Shown here: positions 1 to 6,958 of the stretch, one piece after another
Layout of the letters: each line of letters opens with the position of its first letter
Position numbering within the stretch: the stretch's first letter is position 1
Assembly: GCA_002422425.1 (NCBI GenBank)
Contig: DIVG01000006.1
Span: 191,995-201,455 of the forward strand
Direction: 5' to 3'
DNA from: Akkermansiaceae bacterium UBA6138
GTDB lineage: Bacteria > Verrucomicrobiota > Verrucomicrobiia > Verrucomicrobiales > DEV007
Length of the DNA: 9,461 nucleotides
Notes under the pieces: model-generated
What the model was told of the DNA's origin: nothing
Seen by the model: only the letters and a program-made list of their open reading frames with translations
Databases searched by the model: none
Program-made: the position numbers and the translations under genes

Positions 1-323
1 TTTCCCATCGCGGGGGCTGCGGCTCCAGACACCTATACCGTTGATTGTTAACGGTTAAATGTTGCATGCGCGAGCGGACAACAAAAATAGGCTCCTCCCT
101 GAATCAATGTCTAACATTGAGCACTCGCAGCCCTTGTCTAATAAAAGGTGCGAGAGCGGTCTAGGGATCGAAGCGGCACCTCAGCGCTCGCGATGTCAAA
201 GAGCTTGGAATTCCAAAGGCGGAAGAATTCGGTCAGTGGCAACGAGGCCGAGATCATTCAAAGGGAAATCGGGGCATTTGCAAAGCAAATTTTCACCAAA
301 CACACGGGAAAAAGACCCCCGGT
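1..323. other. Gene-less region downstream of cas2; possible tracrRNA/leader site
   Basis: I see no convincing protein here; the open frames have no family signature and run against cas2. The stretch is rich in inverted repeats: ACCGTT/AACGGT at 37-55, TCAATGT/ACATTGA with a 3-base loop at 104-120, a two-part hairpin at 146-181, the 12-base palindrome TTGGAATTCCAA at 205-216, and ATTTGC/GCAAAT with a 3-base loop at 276-290. In type V-B loci the tracrRNA and array usually sit next to the adaptation genes, so this is the natural place for a tracrRNA and leader. No CRISPR repeat is visible, so an anti-repeat cannot be identified and the RNA assignment remains a guess. Confidence 0.35.
135..181 (-). 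terminator. Possible intrinsic terminator or structured RNA end
   Basis: On the minus strand AGGTGC pairs with GCACCT (6 base pairs, 146-151 with 176-181). An inner stem (157-161 with 166-170, one G-T pair) closes a 4-base loop, and the outer stem is followed directly by TTTTATTAG. It lies about 143 bases past the cas2 stop in the direction of transcription, so it could end the cas transcript or a small RNA encoded after cas2. The stem has an internal loop and the T-run is interrupted by an A, so the terminator call is weak. Confidence 0.33.
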
Positions 324-614
324 TCAGACAATGGTTACACGCGAGCGCTCGATGTAGGGCTGCCCAATGGTTTCGATGCGGAAGATGTGCTTGCCGCCAT
401 CCGGGCCGAGTGAAACGAACATCACTTGATCGTCGTCGTGTTTAATAATCTCATCGAGCGCGGAACGTAGTTTCTCGAATCGCAAATCATCCAAAGGGCA
501 CTCGAAAACTGAATACTGAAGCCGCTGGCCAAACGATTCACAGGTTTTTGCAACCTGCCTGAGCCGCTTTGGGTCGCAGATGTCATAACATACAAGATAT
601 CGCGTCCTGGCCAC
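324..614 (-). CDS. cas2: CRISPR-associated endoribonuclease/integrase subunit Cas2
   Basis: This is a 96-residue Cas2, a normal length for the family. Cas2 dimers bridge two Cas1 dimers to form the integrase that inserts new spacers into the array. The N-terminal strand ends in 'YLVCYDI' with the conserved Asp at residue 11, and the typical 'QYSVFEC' strand lies at residues 33-39; both are hallmarks of the ferredoxin-like Cas2 fold. The start is GTG at 612-614, five bases after the cas4-cas1 stop; no ATG lies nearby in frame, and starting here keeps the whole first strand. The tight spacing implies one transcript and probably translational coupling with cas4-cas1. It is the last gene of the operon; the array is expected beyond it but is not inside the window. 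Confidence 0.96.
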   Translation of the reverse strand: MARTRYLVCYDICDPKRLRQVAKTCESFGQRLQYSVFECPLDDLRFEKLRSALDEIIKHDDDQVMFVSLGPDGGKHIFRIETIGQPYIERSRVTIV

Positions 615-619
615 GTTTC

Positions 620-2287
620 TCAGCGGGTGGTGAAAGGGTGGTATTCTGCCGCTTCGCCCCTACAAAACCTCCAGACCTGGCGCACTTGGACATCGAGCAT
701 ACGCCGATAATTCATCTTGTAGCCAAATTGCGGATGGGAAACATCCATGTCCATCCGTCGGAACCACGCCCGCCAAAATTGTTTCCGCCCTTCATCGCTG
801 AGGAAAGTCCCTTTCGTCGTCCTGACAAAATCACTGATATCCAACTCGCGCCGGTTGATTACCGAAATCACCACTGAATCTGCGATCAAGGGCCGGAACT
901 CCTCCATCAGATCCAGAGCGAGAGCCGGTCGTCCGTATCGTGGCTGGTGAAGGAATCCGAGAAAGGGATCTAGTCCGACTGCATGACAAATCCCGGTAAG
1001 TTCTTTCGCGAGAATAGAATAGCCTTGGGAAAGAAGGGCATTGACCGGATCTTTCGGAGGTCGGCGGTTGCGCCCCTGAAAATCAAAATTTTCAAAAGCA
1101 GTTCCCTTCAACATCGTTCCGAAGTGTTCAAAATAGATCGCCGCCGCCTTTCCCTCAATTCCACGAAGCGATTCTAGATTAAAAACACCTTGTGCCGCGA
1201 GATCACGAAGTCTGGCAAGTTCGTCTAGTGAGCGTTTCGGCGCGTCGCCATTTCGCATCAGCATCACACGCTGGTTATGAATTTTTGCCGAGAGAATGCG
1301 AGCGGCGAGCTTGGCACGGAGACTTGGCTGCTGATAAAGTCGATATTGCCCCTGACGGGCATCTGTTCCCGAAGTTGGGAGACCCTGAGTCATGCCAAGA
1401 AATCGCCCGGCAGGTGAAAAGTAGGCGATTGGAATTGATTTCTCCAAACATCCGATCAATGCTTGGGTGGAAATCTGAACGGCACCGTAGAGGTAAACTG
1501 ACTGCAATTGCTCAATGGGATGTTTAGATAAGGTCTCTCCATCCAAACTCACTGTAATTTCCCCGCCTCGTCGCCCCACGTAGGCAGCGGGATTTTGAAC
1601 AACGATAATTTCGCCCTCGTCGCCGGGTGGCCGTGGAGGAACCTTGTCTTTCGGAGCTTCCTCCACGAGCCCAGCCCAATAAGCCGACTCATTGGGGAGA
1701 CAAACGGAATAGGCAGAGCAATGCAAACAACGAGGATCATTCCTGAGTGGTGGAGGGCACACTCCCGACTCAGCAACCAACCTTGCCTCGTCAAGGGTTC
1801 GAAGAACTTCGGTAAAACTCTCCTCTACAAGCGGAACCTTAACCCTCTTCCTTTCCGCAGCGTAGTAGATCGAGGCTTGAGCAATTTCGATTCCCTCCTC
1901 TCGGAGTAAGAGGGCATAAGCAGCAAGTTGTAGGGCGTCATTATCCTTCGCCCGGGGCCGCCCATCCTCATCGCGTTGGGATGAACCACGTTTGTAATCG
2001 AGCAGTTCGCGCCTGGAATCCGTGCTTTCGATGAGATCAACAACCCCTGTCAAGCCGAGTCTGGTTGAGTGGACTGCCACCGAGCGCAATTCAGAGCGTT
2101 CATCGAGTCCAAGATCCTGCGGTCTAAGCCACGACGGCTCATCAACCCTTTTGTGAGCTGACGATCCCGCTACCGTATCGGCGTTCTCCACAAAGAGATC
2201 TTCCACCCATTGGAGGTAAAATAGTCGAGGACAGTAGAGGAAATTGTGGAGCCGTCTCACCGGCATAGGCGGAAGTTCTGAATCCAT
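620..2287 (-). CDS. cas4-cas1: Cas4-Cas1 fusion, CRISPR spacer acquisition
   Basis: This 555-residue protein fuses Cas4 (about 1-205) to Cas1 (about 222-555), an arrangement known from type V-B loci. The Cas4 part has the iron-sulfur cysteines C19, C187, C190 and C196, and the RecB-like nuclease residues H45, D84 (GVVDLIE), D97 and K99 (LLDYKRG), and Q120/Y124 (QLAAY). The Cas1 part has E378 in 'RGIEGKAA', H447 in 'GFLHQPRYGRP' and D459/E462 in 'LDLMEEFRP', the metal-binding set of the integrase. Cas4 checks the PAM and trims prespacers; Cas1 with Cas2 inserts them. A linker rich in Pro and charged residues (about 207-224) joins the halves. The ATG start is 11 bases after the cas12b stop, and GGTGAG lies just upstream as a weak, closely spaced ribosome site. 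All key residues are intact. Confidence 0.97.
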   Translation of the reverse strand: MDSELPPMPVRRLHNFLYCPRLFYLQWVEDLFVENADTVAGSSAHKRVDEPSWLRPQDLGLDERSELRSVAVHSTRLGLTGVVDLIESTDSRRELLDYKRGSSQRDEDGRPRAKDNDALQLAAYALLLREEGIEIAQASIYYAAERKRVKVPLVEESFTEVLRTLDEARLVAESGVCPPPLRNDPRCLHCSAYSVCLPNESAYWAGLVEEAPKDKVPPRPPGDEGEIIVVQNPAAYVGRRGGEITVSLDGETLSKHPIEQLQSVYLYGAVQISTQALIGCLEKSIPIAYFSPAGRFLGMTQGLPTSGTDARQGQYRLYQQPSLRAKLAARILSAKIHNQRVMLMRNGDAPKRSLDELARLRDLAAQGVFNLESLRGIEGKAAAIYFEHFGTMLKGTAFENFDFQGRNRRPPKDPVNALLSQGYSILAKELTGICHAVGLDPFLGFLHQPRYGRPALALDLMEEFRPLIADSVVISVINRRELDISDFVRTTKGTFLSDEGRKQFWRAWFRRMDMDVSHPQFGYKMNYRRMLDVQVRQVWRFCRGEAAEYHPFTTR

Positions 2288-2298
2288 GACTCACCGTC

Positions 2299-5200
2299 TC
2301 ACATTGGAATCTGATCGTCAGGATCTTTCCCATGAAGTCGTGTCCTGTTCAGCTCGACGCAACGTATGTAGATCGCATTGTTCACCATCGACCAAAGGGA
2401 CACCCCTGATACGAGTGAATACTCCCCGAACATCGCTCGGTCAAAAAGCGGTTCTCCATTCGCTTGCTTAAGATCCTCCGGTTCATAAAAGAAATTCGGA
2501 GATGAACTGCTCGCAAACTTTTTCGAGGGCGCGCCAGACGGTTGGATGATGTCGTCTTTCGAAAAGGCGGATTTCTCCCGTGCATTGCCGACCCTCGGGC
2601 GGTAAACTTCCTTCTCTTTGGTAGCCCGTAAGCGCCGATGAATGTCGATGCACGCTGGTGCTGCAATGGCCCGAAGTCCAAGATTGATCGCCGCGTTCAC
2701 ATCAGCATGGATCGTGTCTCCGTCCCTTGATGCAAGGAAGAGCGGCCCGCCAGACTTCGGATAATACAAAGTCCGAGGCACCTTTTTTCCTTCGGCTCTA
2801 CGTCGCTCGTTCAATTTGGCCAAGGCCTGAAATTGTTCGAAAAGCTCACCCGCAGCCTTTGAGCGATCTCTATTCTGGAAATCGGTCTTAGCCGCTAAAT
2901 TGATCAGAGACTGCTGCTGATAAGCCTCTAGCTCGTGAAGTTCATGAAGTCGCGAACCGGCCTGTCCATTGAGTGCGTGAAAGCGGGAAGAGTAGGCAGG
3001 GACCGTCTCCACCACGGGAATTCCAAATGGCTCTTCGGCGAGCATTTTCAACTTGTCGCGAACAGCGCGATGCGCCCATTTCATCAAGCGGGAGTTCTCC
3101 GAGGGTGCTCGCCCTTGACTGGAAAGGTAACGGGAAAGATCCTCTATCACGATAAAGTCTACCGGTTCACGACCGGGAATCTTTTCATACTCGCCATGTA
3201 GATCGCGGCTCTTCCGCTCATTTTCCTCGATTCGATGAGGGCATAGGCGTACCCCCAAGGCCTGCGCGAGGATGAGATGGGCGGTCTGGTTCACCCGCTG
3301 TTCTTTCATTCTATCAATCTTCACAAGAAGCGCCTGACAGGGTTCGCCCGAGGTCCGCCCCACATCCTCACGACCGAATTTCGCAGGTATCCCAGGCGAG
3401 CGGTCAAGAGAACGATTGTACCGCAAGAAAAGCCGACGCAATCCCTCAAGTTGCTCGAGTCGCGCCATCGAAAGCCCGCGTTGGCCACGGATCTTCGGGT
3501 GACAATCGTCGAGATCGACCATAAGTAGATCCCCATACCCGCTGCTATCAGGTCGTTTCTGCCACGACCACACCTTTTGGCGCAGGGGGGCGGTGAGATT
3601 GGCGAGGTTTACGAGATGGACTTCCAATTCCGTGCGTAGTGCCTCAAATGCTGCGCCCGCTCTATGTCTAAAGCCTTCGAAGTCTCCTGACTTCAAGATG
3701 TCCGCACTCACAGTTACGTTTTCATCCTGATAAGCCGACAATTCAGCCAGCTGCCCACCGATCACATTCGCTCGGCGTGCCGGGTCCTCGAATTTTTCCG
3801 GCGAGAAACAGCTCCAGCGATGATAAGTGCCGAGACGGGTGATTCGTCGATTCGCGATCTTCACGAGCTGATCATTGAGTGCCGGATAGCTTTTCTCTCC
3901 CGACATTCCGAGCCAATTTTCCACCGACTCGCAACCGAGATTCTTCGCGAGCACGCAGGCCGCTTCGTATTCCGAAAAGGTGGCATTCCGGCCCTTTTTA
4001 CCGGACTGTTCGGTGGCCCACTTCCCATTCTTCAAAATCCGCTGATCCTCTCCGGGGAGGCGATGAATCCCCGTTGCGAGGACCGTCGCAAACCACTCGC
4101 GGGTTCCGTCGTGTCCGATAGAACGAACAGGGTGTTTGGTGTCAGGTCTTGAACAAGTAACCTTCAACAAGGCCCATGCCCCGGCACTGCGTTGGCCGAG
4201 ATCATTGGAAAGGACAGTGAACCCGTTCTCGATGATAGTCCGATTCTCCCACCACGTATTCTTCCTCGTTGTGTCACGTGCGGTGCCCGCCCAGTGAAGA
4301 TGAAGATTTTTGTCCTTTGTTCCGTTGAACTGGGATTTCCATAGGTCGGCTTTTCCAATGCTCTGGTGCAGCCAAGCTGAATCGAAATTGACGGGAAAAT
4401 TCAATAAGTGCCTGATGCGGCCATCGTCCATGTGATCCGGCATCAGCGCCACGGCACTGTCGAACTTCACGCTCGGTGCTGGATTCGAAAACCCCAACGC
4501 CGCAGTTATCGGTTGCAACCAGCGGGACTCGGCCCCGCCGAGCAATTCGTCACGATGGAGACGTGGTGCACTGAAAGTGATCCGCACACGGGCTTCCTTG
4601 AGGTTTTCACCTTCCTTCAGAGCAATTGCAGCTTCCACAAATTGGCTCTTCACTTCAGAGTTCTCTTCTGTAGTCTCGCCGAACTTTACCTTTGCCAACT
4701 TGTCCGTCAGGTCTGAAAACATGAAAAGGCGGCGGGAAAAAACCGGTTCAGCCGGTGTCAGCCGAATCGGCTCGCGGAAACGCTCCACCTCGCGCCTTAT
4801 TTGGTGAACTTCGATTGCATCGGAAAGGATTCGTGCTGGATCGTCGTTTTCCTCACTCTCGTCGCCGCGTTCATCGTCTGTTTCGGTCTGCCAGAGAGCG
4901 TGGTAACGCTCCTCGCAGAGCAGGAGGAACAACTGCACCGATCCAATTTCCCGTTTGTGCTTTTCGTCGGCTTGATACGTTTTTACATCTTTTTGAAGTG
5001 TCACGACGGAAGCGCCCGGATGCTTCCTCCACAAACCGATGATGTCTCGCAGGCCGCGCATCGCACTGCGGCTGAGTTGCCATGTCCCCTCGCTGAGGTT
5101 CTCGCCAAGCTCCTTTTCAAGTTGAGCGACGAGAGGCCACCTTGGATCCTTGCCAGGACGTGATGGTGCCTGCTCCTCTGTTTCGCTATCGCTTGATCTC

Positions 5201-6426
5201 GGGATCGCATCACTGATTCCGAGCATGTAATGGAGAGTTTCCTCCGCTTTTTTTAGTTTCTCTTCGCGCTCCTCTGTCTTCGCGGTGAATTGATTGAGGG
5301 ATTTTAACGCTTCGGCAAATGCCGCAATATCAAAGTCTCTCCAAATTGGCTTCTGTGCGTTAGCGCCTACCCACGTTGGAAGGGACGTAAATGAAGGGAA
5401 AACAAAACCGCGTTCACCGCGGGCGAGGATGAGAGGATCGTCTCCGAGCGAGCGAAGAAGATTTTCGACTTCTTCGGTCTCATCTTTCTTTTTCGAACTT
5501 TTTGAGGCGCTTGGTTCCTTGAATGAGTTTCGAAGCGCCCGCAAAATACTCGGGTCGGGCGTCACGTAAGCAGCGATCAAAAACAGATCGAGTCGGAACT
5601 TGCGGAGTTCAGCTCCTGCTCCTCCGAAAAAGTAACGGGGAATTCGTATATCCGTCTCGATCAAATGAACTCGCTTTCGCAGGTCGCTGAGAATCTCAAT
5701 TGGTAATTCAATTCCAAGCTGAGGATTGTCCAACGCTTCGATTAGTCTAACTCGGGCTTCATTACCTTCTATCGGCTGAACAGATTCATTGGGATTGGCG
5801 AAATATTCGAATTTTAACTGCTCGACAACCTGGTCTGGAGCAATTTCCAAATCGGAACTCCAGAGAAGGCGTGGCACAAAATCCTTACCCTCCACTTTTA
5901 GTAGGCCAACACGAGCCCTCGGGAATGTAGCCTTCGTTGCAGGTTCACAGAAAAAAGGAAAATAGCGCTTACTTCCTTTCTGAATGTCACCACCCAGATC
6001 TTGGATTAACGAAAGGAGTGAAAGAACCCGTTCGCGTGCATTCGCCTCATTTCCAGATAGAATTGCATCAAAAGCATCCTGCAACGAAGCCCGCTCACTC
6101 AACCCCGGAAGAGTCCGACGCAAGGAATCGCGCAAGCTCGACGCTCCGTGCATGTCTCTCGGAAAACGTTCCCACGAATCGAAAAGCCGTGAGTAAAGAT
6201 CGTGAATCACGCGGTCCTTAGAACCGAGACCTACAAAAGCATTCTCTGAACCGGTTCCGGCAAGAGCGCCCAGTGCCACCAAATAGTAGTTTACCGCATC
6301 CTGAAAAATCCGATGATGCCTCCACAGCGGGCAGGTATCAGGTGATCCTACCGGGACGTTCCGAAAATTTCCCTCGCTGTCTTTGATCTCAATTTTCGAA
6401 ACGCGGCCTTGGTAGATTCGATTCAT
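2299..6426 (-). CDS. cas12b: Cas12b (C2c1) type V-B CRISPR effector nuclease
   Basis: This is the RNA-guided DNA nuclease of the system; the family works with a dual crRNA and tracrRNA and cuts DNA next to a 5' T-rich PAM. The three split RuvC motifs are present: D742 in 'NDLGQRSAGAWALL', E1095 in 'FIVIEDLSRYLSS', and D1242 in 'HADVNAAINLGLRAIA'. The bridge-helix and second-RuvC surroundings ('RGLSMARLEQLEGLRRL' near 983, 'QRVNQTAHLILAQALGVRL' near 1043) fit Cas12b. There is no HNH domain. At 1375 residues it is longer than the roughly 1100-1130 of Alicyclobacillus and Bacillus enzymes; charged, low-complexity stretches at about 303-322, 405-428 and 512-530 add length. The N-terminus 'NRIYQGRV' and the C-terminal end 'IPM' match, from memory, Opitutaceae Cas12b, which supports this ATG and an intact end. 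There is no clear Shine-Dalgarno sequence. It is the first gene of the operon. Confidence 0.97.
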   Translation of the reverse strand: MNRIYQGRVSKIEIKDSEGNFRNVPVGSPDTCPLWRHHRIFQDAVNYYLVALGALAGTGSENAFVGLGSKDRVIHDLYSRLFDSWERFPRDMHGASSLRDSLRRTLPGLSERASLQDAFDAILSGNEANARERVLSLLSLIQDLGGDIQKGSKRYFPFFCEPATKATFPRARVGLLKVEGKDFVPRLLWSSDLEIAPDQVVEQLKFEYFANPNESVQPIEGNEARVRLIEALDNPQLGIELPIEILSDLRKRVHLIETDIRIPRYFFGGAGAELRKFRLDLFLIAAYVTPDPSILRALRNSFKEPSASKSSKKKDETEEVENLLRSLGDDPLILARGERGFVFPSFTSLPTWVGANAQKPIWRDFDIAAFAEALKSLNQFTAKTEEREEKLKKAEETLHYMLGISDAIPRSSDSETEEQAPSRPGKDPRWPLVAQLEKELGENLSEGTWQLSRSAMRGLRDIIGLWRKHPGASVVTLQKDVKTYQADEKHKREIGSVQLFLLLCEERYHALWQTETDDERGDESEENDDPARILSDAIEVHQIRREVERFREPIRLTPAEPVFSRRLFMFSDLTDKLAKVKFGETTEENSEVKSQFVEAAIALKEGENLKEARVRITFSAPRLHRDELLGGAESRWLQPITAALGFSNPAPSVKFDSAVALMPDHMDDGRIRHLLNFPVNFDSAWLHQSIGKADLWKSQFNGTKDKNLHLHWAGTARDTTRKNTWWENRTIIENGFTVLSNDLGQRSAGAWALLKVTCSRPDTKHPVRSIGHDGTREWFATVLATGIHRLPGEDQRILKNGKWATEQSGKKGRNATFSEYEAACVLAKNLGCESVENWLGMSGEKSYPALNDQLVKIANRRITRLGTYHRWSCFSPEKFEDPARRANVIGGQLAELSAYQDENVTVSADILKSGDFEGFRHRAGAAFEALRTELEVHLVNLANLTAPLRQKVWSWQKRPDSSGYGDLLMVDLDDCHPKIRGQRGLSMARLEQLEGLRRLFLRYNRSLDRSPGIPAKFGREDVGRTSGEPCQALLVKIDRMKEQRVNQTAHLILAQALGVRLCPHRIEENERKSRDLHGEYEKIPGREPVDFIVIEDLSRYLSSQGRAPSENSRLMKWAHRAVRDKLKMLAEEPFGIPVVETVPAYSSRFHALNGQAGSRLHELHELEAYQQQSLINLAAKTDFQNRDRSKAAGELFEQFQALAKLNERRRAEGKKVPRTLYYPKSGGPLFLASRDGDTIHADVNAAINLGLRAIAAPACIDIHRRLRATKEKEVYRPRVGNAREKSAFSKDDIIQPSGAPSKKFASSSSPNFFYEPEDLKQANGEPLFDRAMFGEYSLVSGVSLWSMVNNAIYIRCVELNRTRLHGKDPDDQIPM

Positions 6427-6464
6427 AGGTGTTTTCTGTACGACATGGATGAAAGGGAGAACTG

Positions 6465-6488
6465 AACACCCGGTGTTTTACTGGTAAA
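6465..6488. promoter_or_regulatory. Paired inverted repeats upstream of cas12b
   Basis: AACACC-C-GGTGTT (6465-6477) abuts TTTAC-TG-GTAAA (6477-6488), giving two dyads in 24 bases, 39-62 bases upstream of the cas12b start. GGTGTTTT recurs at 6428-6435, directly before the start codon. The position suits an operator or activator site for the cas operon, but I find no convincing -35/-10 pair in this AT-poor sequence, so the role is inferred. Confidence 0.3.
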
Positions 6489-6585
6489 GTCAGCCATTCA
6501 CGACTCATTTCTCACCCAATCTACCCGAGGGGGTGGGACAATGGCGGGGATAGGGGAAGAAGAAATATCGGACAATTTCTGACAC

Positions 6586-6624
6586 TGTCAGCCCGTTGTC
6601 AGCAGTGGTCAGTAGTGTCAGCAG
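6586..6624. repeat. Cluster of TGTCAG direct repeats
   Basis: TGTCAGC (6586), TGTCAGCAG (6597), TGGTCAGTAG (6606, core GGTCAG at 6607) and TGTCAGCAG (6616) are spaced about 9-11 bases apart, near one helical turn. The first copy is also the right arm of the dyad CTGACA-C-TGTCAG (6579-6591). A looser series of GTCGG/GTCGC words continues to about 6780. It may be a protein-binding array or simply slippage-prone sequence. Confidence 0.45.
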
Positions 6625-6958
6625 AGTGAGAAGCTGGCCAGCAATAATTGCCGCATGCTGCAGTCGGTGAAGAACTTGCCCCGTGTCTATCCTTTTAGGC
6701 CTCCTGTCGGCGCTGTGCCGCCCGTGTCGGTGTTGTCGGTGCAGTCGCCGCCGATTTTGAGCCTCGCTATAGTGTCGCCATCGCTTCACGCCGTGAAAAA
6801 TGATCCGACGGGTCCAAAAATATTCCGTAAAACGTTTACAGTCAGCGCTTTACTATTCTGATTGGCGAGGTAGAAAATTATCCCAACCGTGGCCATCCAG
6901 TGCGCCCCGTGTGTGGTGGGGGGGGGCTTCCCGCCTGACGCGATAGATCCCCGGGCCG

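Larger units (their letters stand above)
6427..6958. other. Non-coding upstream region of cas12b with dyads, repeats and G-runs
   Basis: I find no credible gene. A 94-codon frame on the minus strand (6505-6789) translates to Arg/His-rich and Leu/Thr-repetitive sequence that comes from the DNA repeats below. Visible structure: dyads AACACC-C-GGTGTT (6465), CTGACA-C-TGTCAG (6579) and TTCACG-C-CGTGAA (6785); TGTCAG-like repeats at 6586, 6597, 6607 and 6616; four G-runs at 6529-6556; GTAAA-ACG-TTTAC at 6827-6839; and a run of nine G at 6918-6926. There is no 30-40 base repeated unit, so it is not a CRISPR array. Confidence 0.5.

Noticed and set aside
144..250. CRISPR repeats ending in GGCAC (near 179) and GTGGCAAC (near 241)
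   Set aside because: The 36 bases before each are not similar to one another, so this is not two copies of one repeat.
276..290. Terminator directly after cas2 (ATTTGC/GCAAAT hairpin)
   Set aside because: On the minus strand the stem is AT-rich and followed by GCCCCG, not a T-run.
59..445. 128-codon plus-strand frame overlapping the end of cas2
   Set aside because: It runs antisense into a certain cas2 gene, is Arg-rich with no domain, and covers several hairpins.
4755..5163. Overlapping plus-strand frames inside cas12b
   Set aside because: They are antisense shadows of a continuous 1375-codon gene with conserved motifs along its length.
6570..6780. TGTCAG/GTCGG repeats as a CRISPR array
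   Set aside because: Units are only 6-9 bases with 9-11 base spacing; there is no long identical repeat and no unique spacers.
6505..6789. 94-codon minus-strand frame upstream of cas12b, possible small cas accessory protein
   Set aside because: Its 'LLTLLTLLTT' and Arg/His-rich parts come directly from the TGTCAG and GTCGG DNA repeats, and it has no ribosome site or domain.
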